From: Uloborus plumipes
Lineage: Eukaryota; Arthropoda; Arachnida; Araneae; Uloboridae
DNA: 64,000 nucleotides
Assembly (NCBI GenBank): GCA_038373865.1
Contig: JAXGGA010003929.1
Location: 31,250-95,249 of the forward strand
Direction of reading: 5' to 3'
The position numbers and the translations under genes were made by a program. The notes beneath the pieces are model-generated. The model had not been told where the DNA came from and ran no database searches. It saw nothing but the letters and a program-made list of their open reading frames with translations. Shown in pieces: positions 27,701 to 42,654 of the stretch. The stretch's first letter is position 1; the number at the start of each line of letters is the position of its first letter.

Positions 27701-30700
27701 TCTTTTGGTATCAAGGGTGTCATCAGATAAAAATTAATTTGGAATATTTAATCAGTTTTTTGAGAAGCTAATGATAAAAAAAATATTTTGTATGTTGTTC
27801 TCTATCATTGCATTAATAACCATCGTCCCAAAAGAAAAAAATAATTCCATGCGAGTAAAACCGAGGTATTTTATGCTGTAAAATACAGTTACTTTCCTGT
27901 ATTTTTCTCCTCTTTATACATATGACTGTCAGCTTGAAATATGTTTCTTATAATTTTAAAAAGTGTTAATTTTAAAAGTGTTATTTATGTTTCTAATAAT
28001 TTTAAACTTTTCCCTGCATACACAACAGTTAAATGTATTTTAGGGAAATTTTTGATGAAGGTACAAAGCATAGAGTATTTCGTGTTTTTGTAATTATTGT
28101 TAAACACTTAGGTCTCAAACGAATTCGGTTTGATATCTTTGTTAATAGCTATAACATATTTCAGACAACCACTGTTAAAAACAAAATTAAACGTTTCACT
28201 AAGAAAGTGGCTGTATCTAGATAAATGCGGTATAATTAGTTAAAAGTAAACATATCCATTTTTTTTTTTTTTTTTGACATTTTCTTTTTTTTTTTTTTTT
28301 TTTTCAGATGGCATTAATCGAATTCTACATTTTTCAGGATATTGCAAACAAAAGGGAATATATCCTTATTTAATCTGTTCAACAAAAACGCTTTTTTTTT
28401 CAAGAGAGTACGTATGCAAAATCTCTCAATCGCTACCTGATATTTCAGTTTGAATTCGGAAAGTGACGAAACATTCGCTAAGTCTTCAGAGATCTTTTGT
28501 ATGATTTCTGAAAAGGAGAAATTTTTCTACCATTAAATTTGATTAACAGCCTTCTTCGGCAAACTTGTGTTATCAGATAAGCTCATGAACTCAATGGAGA
28601 AGGTGACTTGTCTTGAGTGAAGAAGACATTGACACGCATTTCTACTTTGACCAGCATTCGCCTTTGAAACCATTTAGACTCTATTTTTTCCTCTTAACTT
28701 AGCTAGTTTACTTTTATTATTTTATTTTTCTATCAAAAAAATATTGAGGGTTGAGAGTTTCTACGTTAAACAATTAAGGTTTCTCAGCTTTTCTGGTAAA
28801 ATTTTGGGAATAAAATATTTTTATCCGTGCTTCAGTGGTTGCCTGCTTGCTGATATTATCATCTACCTTTAATTATATTCATATCTTATATATTTTATGA
28901 TAGGGTACAATGATGAACAATTTCAAAACAAAAAATAGAGGAGACATTCTTACTTTCTAATTCTAAGAGGATTCTAAAGTTATGATGATCAAAACTCAAT
29001 CACTAAAATTTGAATCTTCACATCAACACTTGATACGGACTTGTCGTCTTTATTTTTTCTAGGATAGGGAGGTATATACTTAGTATAAATTAAACTAAAA
29101 ACCAGCAAAAATGACTCCCACTTATGTTTCAATACTTTAAGGAGGAAGACCCAGGAAGAGTCAGTTGACCCCCCCCCCCTCTACATGACAAGGCTTGATG
29201 GAAACTAATTTTATGATCAAGTACTTGGTATGGGGACATGACGTGGTTCTATATTACTCTTTTATTACTGAAATTGGAGGTATTAATATTCACGTTTTCA
29301 TTCAAAGGGGCCCATCATTTGGTTTCTCAAACATATCCAAAATAAAAGAAAGTGTTACGTCGATAATTTTTTAAACATGAAATTTCATACTGTGGGACAT
29401 TATCTGTTATGCATTTGCACTCAATGATGTACACAGAAAATATGAAATCACAATTTTACTGTTAGCAGAAATTGTTTTTCGCATCGTCTGAACAAAAACA
29501 GACCGGTTTTGGGGGGAAAATGAATAGTTTTTCATTTTATAATTTAGTCATCAATCGTTTGCTATAATCATCATATTGGCTTTAAATATTAAGACTTTAA
29601 TGGCGTGTTTACAAGTATCAGAATATTAAGGAAATGGACTAGTTTTGCATTTAAAGTTTGGAATTTTAAGGTTTTGGGCAGCAAAATTCAATCCAAAATA
29701 AAAATTAAAATTAAATGCTTAGGCAACCAGAAAGGTCAGAATTTGGTTTTCTTGATTTTCATTTTATCAGTGGATGTTTTTTCGACACTCTACGCAAATA
29801 AATGAGATTCTTATGGTAAAATACAGCAATTAGCAGCATTGTTTACATTTCTCTGTAACTGGATAATGTGCTGCTTTTCTAACCTTTCTTAACTTTTACT
29901 TTTCGCCTGAACACAAAGACACGGGCTTGTTTAAGTTTCTTTTTAGAGTAGACATATATGTTTGATAATTTTGTTGGGAAAAGAAAAACTCACTGTTTTA
30001 GATGTAAACTTAAGCTATAGATAAATTATGTCTTTTGCAAATGTTTTCTAGTCAGCTTGTTTTGCTCAAGTATTAATAAATTTTGTTTCAAAAAATGTAT
30101 TCCCTTAAAACAAAACAGTTTCAAAAAAATTGTATTTTCGAAATTAACTAGCATAAAATATACTAATTAAAGGGAGAGACTTTGTACCAAACTTAAATAC
30201 ACCCATCCAGAAGCATTAAAAGCGAGCTTTATTTATAATCTTGAAGCATCGGCAGTATTTAAAATTAATTTACTAGAAACTAAAGAAGGAAAATTGTTTC
30301 TCCACTCGTTGGACACAATACTTGAAGTAATTTAATTACGTTGAAAGCCAAGAGTGAAATATATGTAGTACATCTTAATTTATCATTGTGTTGTCTTAAA
30401 ATTCTTTAAAGAACTATTTCCGGTAGTTGTTATCGATACTTTTATTTTGCTTCGGAAGTGAAGCCATAAATTGCAGACGATATCTTTGACAGCAGCTATA
30501 AATAAAACAATGAAGGCAGAAAAATTATTTCATGAAATATTTTACGTTGAAAATTCTAAATATGTGCTTCTGCCTGAACAAAATACCATGTCAATTCAAA
30601 CAAAAAAAAATTATGTTTAATATTTTAATGTTCTTTAAAGTAAGAAAACCATGTTTATTTATTTTTTTTAAGTTAATACATATCAACAAATATTACTAAA

Positions 30701-31835
30701 CACATTCTGCTGTATGCATGAGAAAATCAATATTTTCTTTTGTAAAGTTATAACCATATAGCGGATCACATCATGATAAAAATGTATATCTTAGCAGAAA
30801 AAAAATCGCATCAGCTACTTGTTATGTAATTCTTTCAAGAAATGTGGCATTCAAACTTTAAGACAGTGTAGAAAATAGACATAAATTACCATTGAAGAAG
30901 TCGAATAATTCATTCCCTTTTGTTGAATATTTGTGGGAAAACACATACAGACGCACATGCACATATATTCTTCGTTTTAATAAAAATAATTAGAAAAAAT
31001 TAAACTTTTTCGATGTATTTCTTTACTGATTTAAAAACAGAAGAAATTTAAACGTAACCGAAACATAAAAACTGAACATAAGAGTAAGGAATGCTTGATT
31101 AAATGACATGGAACTATTGCAACAGAGACAATGCTATATGTTTGAAATTAATTGTTTTAATTAAATAAAGGAATAAAACTTTAAAATTGATTGAAATTGG
31201 CCAGAAGAAGTTGTAAAATTTTATTCATAAATAATATTTCATAAATATCTTCCTATAAAACCCTCACAGATTTTTGTAGAGCTTATTATATTAATGCAAC
31301 GCTATAATGATTTACAGAACAAGTGCACTGCATATCTATTTAAAAAAATATATATAAAAAAGTTTTTTCCACATAAATTTGCCCAAATCACATTCATACA
31401 CAAAAAATCGTGTTCTTTAGTTTTAAATATTCACATATGCCTTAAAGTTGAAAGGATAATATGCGTTATGTTTAATTAATGCTGATAACAAACAATTCTG
31501 ATAGCTGTATGAGGTAGATTAGGGGTAGGCAACGTTGTTTTTTAAGTAAAATAGGGCATTAGTTTTATTTTTAACCATTTAAGTGCCATGTGTTCAACTT
31601 TATGACCCTTTAATAATTTCTTTTTTGCGCTCCAAGTAATTAAGTTTTATATTTTGAAATAAATTAGAGTTGAATAATTAAGTTCCTAATTTTATTTATT
31701 TATTTATTTTCTTTTTTTTTTTTCAAAATTCTCGACGGGTAATTCACCTAGTGAAATTTCTAAAAGCGGAATTTTTCGTCACGGCCACACAAAAGATGAA
31801 CTTCTGTATTTGGTTTTAAAAAAAAAAATTCTCTG
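24775..31835. other. AT-rich non-coding stretch (7 kb)
   Basis: No gene, transposon end or structured RNA recognised. It contains short simple repeats (acatacatacatac near 26625, poly-G 25204-25212, poly-C 29170-29179, poly-T tracts 28260-28305). Open frames of 61-69 codons are not coding-like. Confidence 0.5.
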
Positions 31836-32096
31836 CCAGCCACTGTGTCTAGTGATCAGAGAAGTCCGACCCAGATGGAGGGGTTGCAGGTTTGAATCTC
31901 GGCTCGAGCATATATGTACTTTCTGTCTCCTTGTTATTTATTTGTGTGAATGTGTTATTGTGATGTGAAAAGTTGCCTATCCTATTAACGGTTCCCTGCG
32001 GCATGTGTGTACTTTGAAAGTTCGACCGTAAGGTCATTGACATAGGGGAAGATGCCGTACACGGTACAACTACATACAATGTATATTTCATTGAAT
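31836..32096 (+). repeat. tRNA-derived SINE
   Basis: The head resembles a tRNA. It has an A-box-like tgtctagtgatcagag (31845-31860) and a B-box ggtttgaatct (31889-31899), about 30 bp apart after the A box. The downstream body (to about 32096) has no coding frame. The left limit follows an A run and the right limit is a guess; no clear target duplication was found. Minus-strand open frames across it are shadows. Confidence 0.6.
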
Positions 32097-33382
32097 CCTT
32101 TCTGACGGTTCGGTGTAGTTTTCAACGTCTATGTTTCGAGTAAAATCATTTTCTCTAGGTCGTACCGAAAAGCTATGGCGTCCTTCTTAAAAGAAAGTAT
32201 GGCGTCTTAGCCAAAGGCATTTAACACTATTTCGGGTACTCATCAGAGTGATTAAAATGACAAAATACTATAAAAATTTCCTTAAACCTGCGGTAAATCA
32301 AAAACAGTTCATGTATACCCTCAATGTGCGCATGTTCCTTCACTCTAACTGCCTGGCAGCCTTTTTTGTTGATGCTTGTGCGTGCAACACATGATACATT
32401 TTCCCCAATACGGCGTTTTCACAAAATCTACCTTACCACTAAATGTAGACTTTCTGATTATTCGTTATGAGTGTATAGTACTTTTAAATGTACTTCAAAT
32501 CTGAAAACGAAATTATGCACTTAAAAATTTTACAGGTTAGAAAATGTGTAGCTGTTGTTCTTCCAGTCTGTATGTCAGAATGCTAGTTCGTTTGTTCATC
32601 ACACCAAGTATGAATAAATTTTACTTTCATTTAATCAACTTTTCCTTTTTGTTCTTCTTTTTAACGCAAAGTCACAGGCAAAATGATTTTTTAAAGAAAA
32701 CAAATCAAAATACTTTAATTAAAGTTTAATTATTATTGATTACCTTAATGTTTTTTTTCGCTCGCACAAACGATATCGTCGAAAAAATTTTTAACACAAA
32801 TGTTATTAGCACAACTAAACAGCACTTATGATATCTATTTCCCTTGTAAAGCATTAAACGGTATTACTGATCAGAATATGTTTTCTCTGAATAATTTTTA
32901 CTTAAGGAAGAATGTCTAGAGTTTTCTGCCTTTTATTTTATTAACGTAAAGCAGCAATTGCGGGAAAAGTGTAAACGTGAATCTAAAGACTTTGCAGAAG
33001 TTTCTGCAGCTCTAGAAATAAGAAACTTAATTATTTAGCTTAAGTTTACCAAGAACATGGAGACGCACTTGAGAGTCTCTTTAACGTTTATTGTTACAAG
33101 TTTTATAGAACATTAAGTAACTCTTACGAAATAGTTTGTACTTGCTTATTTTTAGCATACGCCTTGTTGAAAAAGGAAATTAAAATTTCAATCAACTGTA
33201 AGTGCTCAATAAAGTAATCAAAACCGAATCTAAATAATGTGTTACGTTTAGAATCTTTCTAAATGGTTCTAAAAGGTTGTTTTAAAAGGTAGCAGTAGTA
33301 AAGTAACATCAAACAAAAGAGGGCCTTTTAATATTTTTTGCAATGTAATTACGTGCATAAGGAAGAGAACCTTTGCTTTGTA
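32097..33382. other. AT-rich non-coding stretch
   Basis: Nothing recognised beyond simple A/T runs. A duplicated phrase tatggcgtc occurs at about 32174 and 32200. Confidence 0.45.
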
Positions 33383-34655
33383 CAGGGTGTGGCAGAAAAA
33401 CCCGGACCAAGATTTATTATGATAATTTTAGTAAATACAAGAAATTTAGCAAAACAACAATTAATAATGTTAACATAGACTTCTTACAATAATATACTCA
33501 GCCGGTTTTGAAGTGGCTTCCTCCAGCGGTGATACATATTTCCAAACGTAACTTGAAATTTTCAGCGATGAGCAGCAGCTCTTCCAGCGACAATTGGTCC
33601 CATTTTCGAAGCAGCAATTGATTCAGAGATCTCAAGCTTTTGTGGGGCTTTGCACAGGCCCTGGTCTCCAAAATGGACCACACACTGTAATACATGGGAT
33701 TCAGATCCAGCGAGTATGGGTTCCATTCCATAGAGGAGATGAAGTCTAAAAAATGAGTCCGGCACTAGTTCACAGTCGTGTTTGTCCTGCTGGAACCTCC
33801 AATCTTCCGCACCAAAGTGCTTCGGGACCCACAGAAGTACGACGGCCTGAAGAATGTTGCACCGATACACTTCTTTTTTCATTTTGACCCCTTAAAAATC
33901 CACCAAAACAAGTGGCGTCTTGCAGCTAGCGCAAATTTCTCCCCAAACCATCACCGATTGTGGATTTGGGGGGTGTTCGTCAATGACCGATGTGCCAGGT
34001 GCTTCAGGGGACCAGACTCTGTCGTTTTGGTGGTTATGCGCCTGTTCGACAGCGAACAGCTTCTCATCTGTCAAGAGGATGCGCTTCCACCGCTCACCTG
34101 CGGCCACGTTTGAGCTGGCGACATCTTTGAAGTCTCACGCGCCTGTTCTCTTCAGTTGAGAAGTTGGACTTTTCGAAGCTTGTACGGCTTGAGATTGAGT
34201 TCTTGTTTAGCTATTCGCCGAACTGATCTGTTGCTGTTTCCGATCTGAAGGCCAATATTTTGCATGGAGATCCTCGAATTTCGCTGCACTCGTTTCTTTA
34301 TGAGCCTACCGTTGGAAAATGTATTCACGGTCCGCTTTCTTCCGCTTCCTGGACGGCGTAAATCGTGACCAAGCTCTCTGTACCGGCTAATTGCATCGGA
34401 AACAGTCTGTCGAGGAATTTTGAGCAAACGAACGATTTTGCATTGACGTTTACCAACGCGAAACAGTTACAAAATTGCAACGCGTCTTTCTGTCATTCTG
34501 CAAACAAAACAGCTATGATGAGTACAAAACTAACACTGCACTCCTCAATGCAGGAAAACATACAGAATCTTTTAAAAAAGAATTAGCTGGATACGGTAAA
34601 ACGTGTTGGTGTCAGGATGTGACAAACATTGTCTGTGTTTTTTTGCCGCACTCTG
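33383..34655 (-). mobile_element. Mariner-like DNA transposon (1,273 bp), dead
   Basis: The terminal inverted repeats start CAGGGTGTGGCAGAAAAACC on the left and CAGAGTGCGGCAAAAAAACA on the right (read inverted), flanked by TA (33381-33382 and 34656-34657). The length is normal for the superfamily. It encodes one transposase on the minus strand, broken by frameshifts. Confidence 0.9.
33498..34496 (-). pseudogene. Mariner-like transposase remnant
   Basis: The probable start is ATG at 34496 (M-T-E-R-R-V-A-I-L), followed quickly by a stop and a frame change. The helix-turn-helix DNA-binding part is readable at 34427-34152 (I-P-R-Q-T-V-S-D-A-I, then R-R-P-G-S-G-R-K-R-T-V-N-T). Catalytic pieces follow in different frames: L-L-T-D-E-K-L-F (first Asp) and V-M-V-W-G at 34107-33892, F-Q-Q-D (second Asp) at 33882-33780, and L-D-L-N-P-M-Y-Y-S-V-W at about 33715-33683. 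In that last block relatives have P-M-D-Y-S, so the third catalytic Asp appears to be Tyr here. It ends at 33498. At least three frame breaks exclude function. Confidence 0.88.
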
Positions 34656-38277
<3,622 letters not shown>

Positions 38278-38928
38278 TAGGGTGTCCCAAAAAAATCGAA
38301 AGTCGGAATTTTTAAAAGCATACCCTCTTATTTTTTTTCTTTTACATCAAAACAATTGTAAAAAAAGTTTCATGCAATTTGAACAACGGTAACCCGTGCC
38401 GACTTGCGTCCGAAAGTGGGAATTAGCACTTTTTCACTGGGCCATATCGAAAAAATTTTTTTTTGGAAATTCAAAATTTCATGTTGATAAAACACTTCTA
38501 CTAGATCCCAACATGTCCCAAAAAACCATTTATCCAAATTAAAAAATATTTAGACACCCCACACGAGGCTTAAAATTCATAATTTTCTTCCAAAAATAGC
38601 TTTTTTTCTATGTATTTTGTAAAAAATGAAAGAAATTTTAAGAAATGATCAAGATGAAAAATATGAAGCACAAAGTATATAAGTAGAGCTAAATGTAAGT
38701 TTTTTCTCTCATTTTATATTTAATTCTCCCGCAACTTACTCAAAATTACGGGTTTTTTTTTCAAGTTTTAAGTAAAATTTTTCCATTTTAAATACATTTT
38801 TTTTTAATTATTCATCTGCAAATGCTGATTTGAGAATATGTTCTTAGTGATTTTGGAACTTGCTATTTTCTTTCAATGTATCTGCAATTTAAAGTTCATA
38901 AATGATGCAATTAATAAATAGAAAAAAT
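38278..38928 (+). repeat. Left terminal inverted repeat of the hAT-like element (651 bp)
   Basis: Inverse copy of 42000-42649 with few mismatches over its whole length. It contains gtaacccgtgccgacttgcg and cacacgaggcttaaaattca. Such long arms are unusual for hAT, whose ends are usually tens of bp. Confidence 0.9.
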
Positions 38929-38951
38929 AATTTCTTAAAAAAATTATGACA

Positions 38952-39030
38952 ACAATTTATTTACAATATATATTTACAACATATATTTACAACATATATT
39001 TACAACTAATTTACAACATACATTTACAAC
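38952..39030. repeat. Short tandem repeat, ~15-bp unit
   Basis: About five copies of a catatatttacaa-like unit just downstream of the transposase stop codon, on the 3' side of the gene; possibly within its 3' UTR. Confidence 0.85.
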
Positions 39031-39051
39031 AATATTGCAGTACAATAAACA

Positions 39052-39368
39052 TTACTTAACGTACTTTCGTTTTAATGTTTGTTTATTGCAGTCAGGGTAT
39101 ATCTTTCGGTGCTCTTGAACGCAGCGTAACAAAAATTGTTTTTGCTCCTCTTCAGCTGTGAGCAAACCATGAAAGTCCTGCATAATTTTTACCGTTCTTT
39201 CAGCTGTATCATTTACTGCTCTAAGCACTGAGACCGTCTTTTTCCCTTCAAGGAATGAAATGTTATTCGCCCATAAAGAAGGACTCTCATTTAGAAAACT
39301 ATCATCAATTTTGAGTCTAGTAAACAAGGACTGGCTTTTAATTGATACGAAATTATCAATTGTTTTCT
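39052..39368 (-). CDS. hAT-like transposase, last exon
   Basis: The exon follows an 88-bp intron (39369-39456) with GTAAGT donor and TTTTGCAG acceptor. Joining the phase-1 Gly/Glu codon keeps the frame open to TAA at 39052. It encodes about 105 residues including A-V-N-D-T-A-E-R-T-V and E-E-E-Q-K-Q-F-L-L-R-C-V-Q-E-H-R-K, a block shared with the 6-8.6 kb relative. By position it corresponds to the C-terminal region that carries the last catalytic Glu and the dimerisation segment in hAT transposases. The assignment of residues to those roles is inference. Confidence 0.75.
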
Positions 39369-39456
39369 CTGCAAAATAATAAAATAGCAGATAACAAATG
39401 CGCGATATGAGGAAGTAACTAGTTAAATAATTATAAAATCAATATACGAAACTTAC

Positions 39457-39921
39457 CATACAGTGGACCACAGAGCTCTTCCTTCGATGGTATGTATCTT
39501 TTCCCATACGACGAGAAGTTTTCTCTGCTTAAATTTGACACCATTTTGGATTTCGTTTCATCTTCCACCTCATCATCAAAAAGAGCTAAGACTGCTATTT
39601 CGTGCGACAAATACCATAAATGCTGAATAAATTTTTGTACAGCAGCTTTTGAAATAATTGGGTCGACACTTTCATAAGCTTTCAAAGATTTTACAAAGCC
39701 CAAATCTAGATAGGGTGCTTTTACTGCTAAAGTGCAATGAAGCCACGGTTTAACGTAGATAGTCACTATACATAGGCAAACATCTAACAATGCTTCATTA
39801 TCCTTCGTACTTAATTTCAGCTGGGAACTAAACAGTAATAGTTTTAGGGAATAAATAGCTCGAGCCATCCACCGAGCTCGGTGCATGGCTCCCGGTGGTC
39901 TTATTTTAATTTTTTTTTTTC
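39457..39921 (-). CDS. hAT-like transposase, middle exon part after an A11 frame break
   Basis: Read on the minus strand, this part begins within a run of 11 A and continues K-I-R-P-P-G, then H-R-A-R-W-M-A-R-A-I-Y-S-L-K. That is the R-W block typical of hAT-like transposases. It ends at the GTAAGT donor (39451-39456) after C-G-P-L-Y. It also contains W-L-H-C and a probable helical region (about 100 residues). The upstream part (to 41157) is in another frame. With 12 A instead of 11 the two would be one frame, so a single-base loss or slippage at the run explains the break. Confidence 0.75.
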
Positions 39922-41157
39922 TGTGTCTCCACCTAAAAAAATGATCGACAGTTCGATCAATTCTCGATAATCATCCCTAACCATAACATTCGTAAGTTCA
40001 GCACGATAAAAGTCAAGCAAATTTTCAAGTTCGGGTACAGTTCGTAACACCTCTGCAGCTTCTATATAGCACTGAATTTTAGTAGGATCAATATTTTTCC
40101 AAGAATCCTTGAGAAGTTGGAACAGCGGGATATCAGGGCTCGTTGTGACATGCTTAATTTTCACTTCGAATACTGTCTTTAATACTAGTTCGTATACATG
40201 ATGACGGCAAGCAAAACAAAGTATTTCTCTGTCAAATTTTTGCTCAAGGCGGGTGCAAGCACTCTTAAAACGACCTGTGTTGGAAGCTGTAGTATCGCAA
40301 CAGGCAATTTGAACATTGTCTTCGAGATTCCAATCTGAGATTGCCTTCCAGATAGCCTGTGCCTGTTCTTTGCCTGTAGAATCTTCGAGATTCGGCACAG
40401 CAATGAGTTGTTCCTTACGTCCATATGAAATTACTATTGGCAAGCTCTCTTCTTTTGATTTTTGCGTACTTAAAGCAGGCAACAGTTTGCCGTCCCAATG
40501 CAAAGTCACTACATCCGGTACCTCGTTCTGAAAATCAACTTTTATGCTTTCCGCTCGCTCCTTCCTCTTTTGGGTTCGAATTCTTTGAATTGAAGATTTA
40601 CTTATCGGGAATTCATCAATGTTGCACCCAAGTGCGTCAATAGTTGCTTCAAGAATAAACACAGAATCTCGTATACTTAACTGACATCTATCCAATGCAG
40701 CAACTAACTTTGGGGTAATAAAATCGTTTCTTATTGCCGATTTACTTGTTCCAGGTTCTGATTTACTACTTGCTCCCGGTACTGATTCAGGGAAATCTTC
40801 TGAATACATATTTTCACTAGAGCTCGAAGGAGAATCTTCTTGCACTGTTTCATTTAATTCCCAGGATAGTGAAGCGGAATCGTGCTTGATTCTCCGATTT
40901 TCTTCTTCGACTGCCCTAAGTCGAGCCCTTTCTTCTTTGTCGGCCACTTTTTTATCAACTCTATCTAAGTGGCCGGGTCGGCCGGGTTCTCTTTGTAGCT
41001 GTAAAAATATTCTATCTTCTTCTATTCTAATTAACTGAAGTGCATCAGCATGGGCAATATTAAATAGATTGTCTAAATTACTTACAAATTCTTGATGACG
41101 CTGCTTAAATACGTCTTTTGGTTTCTTTGCATTTTTTTGTAAGTCTCCAAGTTTCAT
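39901..41157 (-). CDS. hAT-like transposase, N-terminal and catalytic part
   Basis: 418 codons. Residues 1-90 are helical and charged (N-L-D-N-L-F-N-I-A-H-A-D-A-L) with a basic R-E-P-G-R-P-G segment. An acidic, Ser-rich linker follows (~110-145). The catalytic RNase-H-like part contains V-T-L-H-W-D-G-K-L (~217, candidate first Asp), I-A-C-C-D-T-T-A-S-N-T-G (~290, second Asp, like the T-D-N-A-S-N block of hAT) and C-F-A-C-R-H-H-V-Y-E-L-V-L (~325, the C-x2-H block before the all-helical insertion). The listed ATG is probably not the true start. In another frame just upstream (41158 to about 41282) lies I-I-F-W-E-K-A-R-I-P-T-K, so a one-base frame break near 41145 is likely. It ends at the A11 run. 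Confidence 0.78.
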   Translation of the reverse strand: MKLGDLQKNAKKPKDVFKQRHQEFVSNLDNLFNIAHADALQLIRIEEDRIFLQLQREPGRPGHLDRVDKKVADKEERARLRAVEEENRRIKHDSASLSWELNETVQEDSPSSSSENMYSEDFPESVPGASSKSEPGTSKSAIRNDFITPKLVAALDRCQLSIRDSVFILEATIDALGCNIDEFPISKSSIQRIRTQKRKERAESIKVDFQNEVPDVVTLHWDGKLLPALSTQKSKEESLPIVISYGRKEQLIAVPNLEDSTGKEQAQAIWKAISDWNLEDNVQIACCDTTASNTGRFKSACTRLEQKFDREILCFACRHHVYELVLKTVFEVKIKHVTTSPDIPLFQLLKDSWKNIDPTKIQCYIEAAEVLRTVPELENLLDFYRAELTNVMVRDDYRELIELSIIFLGGDTEKKKLK

Positions 41158-41318
41158 ACAGATTCATAAGTTTCTTCACACAATTTAGCAAAGATTTGGT
41201 GGGAATGCGTGCCTTTTCCCAGAAGATGATACATTCTCGAATAGCAAGATTTGCACTTTCCCTAATAGTTAATTTGACTTCTCTAATGTTATAAAATAAA
41301 ACAGAGAGAACTTACCCG

Positions 41319-41579
41319 TTAGAGGGAAGTTTCGTTCCCATTATTTGATGTTTTACATCTCCAATTAGAAATATCGTTTTTTTTCGTACTACGCAATTCC
41401 ACTGCCATCTTTCGTTTCTTGTAGAAGTACGATACTGAATCTGACCGGTGTGAATTCATACTGACGCTTCGTTTGACAATTCGCACATTGCTAGGGATAA
41501 GCTCCCAGCCATCTGTTTTTCTGTTTTGATTTGTTTTGTCTGTACCATTTACAGCTGTTTTGAGCTGCGCAACAGTCAT
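41319..41579 (-). CDS. Possible 5' exon of the hAT-like gene (uncertain)
   Basis: An 86-codon open frame upstream of the transposase. It is basic (several K and R clusters) with Q-L-K-T-A-V-N-G-T-D near the start. A good donor GTAAGT lies at 41310-41315, a few bases after its stop. No BED zinc finger is visible. It may be a 5' UTR exon or a chance frame; I do not recognise the protein. Confidence 0.3.
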   Translation of the reverse strand: MTVAQLKTAVNGTDKTNQNRKTDGWELIPSNVRIVKRSVSMNSHRSDSVSYFYKKRKMAVELRSTKKNDISNWRCKTSNNGNETSL

Positions 41580-41999
41580 TCGACAGCACTTACTTGCTTA
41601 ATATACAAGTTACACGTGCTACTCACATGTTTACGCGCAAGTCGACACGGGTTACCGAAGTTCAAATTGCATGAAACTTATTTGCAACGATTTTGATATT
41701 AAAGGGAAAAAATAACACGCAATGCGTTAGAAAAAAAAAGCAACGCTGTATTTTTTTTCTGAGACTTATGAACTTTAAATTTCGAATACCTTCCTCCTCC
41801 CCTTTTTCTCGATTCGGCTCAATTCACAAGTACTAGTTTACACTTTCAAGCACAAGTCGGCATAATTTGTAATTTTTGAAATTACAATAAACACTTTCGA
41901 CAATCATATTGATATTAAACAAACATTTATTCAAATTTTTTAAAGAAATTAGGTCCCCAGCACGAGGCTTAAAATTTTTATATTTCTTTCAAAATTTTA

Positions 42000-42649
42000 A
42001 TTTTTTCTATTTATTAATTGCATCATTTATGAACTTTAAATTGCAGATACACTGAAAGAAAATAGCAAGTTCCAAAATCACTAAGAACATATTCTCAAAT
42101 CAGCATTTGCAGATGAATAATTAAAAAAAATGTATTTAAAATGGAAAAATTTTACTTAAAACTTGAAAAAAAAAACCGTAATTTTGAGTAAGTTGCGGGA
42201 GAATTAAATATAAAATGAGAGAAAAAACTTACATTTAGCTCTACTTATATACTTTGTGCTTCATATTTTTCATCTTGATCATTTCTTAAAATTTCTTTCA
42301 TTTTTTACAAAATACATAGAAAAAAAGCTATTTTTTGAAGAAAATTATGAATTTTAAGCCTCGTGTGGGGTGCCTAAATATTTTTTAATTTGGATAAATG
42401 ATTTTTTGGGACATGTTGGGATCTAGTAGAAGTGTTTTATCAACATGAAATTTTGAATTTCCAAAAAAATTTTTTTTCGATTTGGCCCAGTGAAAAAGTG
42501 CTAATTCCCACTTTCGGACGCAAGTCGGCACGGGTTACCGTTGTTCAAATTGCATGAAACTTTTTTTACAATTGTTTTGATGTAAAAGGAAAAAAATAAG
42601 AGGGTATGCTTTTCAAAATTCCGACTTTCGATTTTTTTGGGACACCTTA
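42000..42649 (-). repeat. Right terminal inverted repeat of the hAT-like element (650 bp)
   Basis: Inverse copy of 38278-38928. The transposase promoter presumably lies in or next to this arm since the gene reads away from it. Confidence 0.9.
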
Positions 42650-42654
42650 ATATA

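Larger units (their letters stand above)
38278..42649 (-). mobile_element. Full-length hAT-like transposon (4,372 bp) with 650-bp inverted repeats and 8-bp target duplication
   Basis: The left end is TAGGGTGTCCCAAAAAAATC and the right end, read inverted, TAAGGTGTCCCAAAAAAATC; both fit the hAT end rule T/C-A-R-N-G. The octamer ATATACAC flanks both sides (38270-38277 and 42650-42657), the duplication length of hAT elements. The terminal inverted repeats extend to about 38928 and 42000. The minus strand carries one spliced transposase gene. Extra degenerate pieces of terminal sequence lie inside the right arm (41630-41725 and 41930-41995). It is related by protein and by the subterminal motif accctcttatttt to the 6025-8572 element. 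Confidence 0.9.

Noticed and set aside
33778..34159. Plus-strand frames up to 111 codons in the mariner-like element, and similar ones at 43180-43527, 49017-49930 and 40316-40643
   Set aside because: Antisense shadows of transposase sequence on the minus strand.
38952..39030. Regular ~15-bp repeats considered as a CRISPR-like array
   Set aside because: A simple tandem repeat without distinct spacers, in eukaryotic transposon DNA.
41283..41315. A 33-bp GT-AG interval proposed as an intron between 41579-41316 and the transposase
   Set aside because: Too short for a normal intron, and the upstream frame stops before the donor; the 5' structure of the gene stays unresolved.
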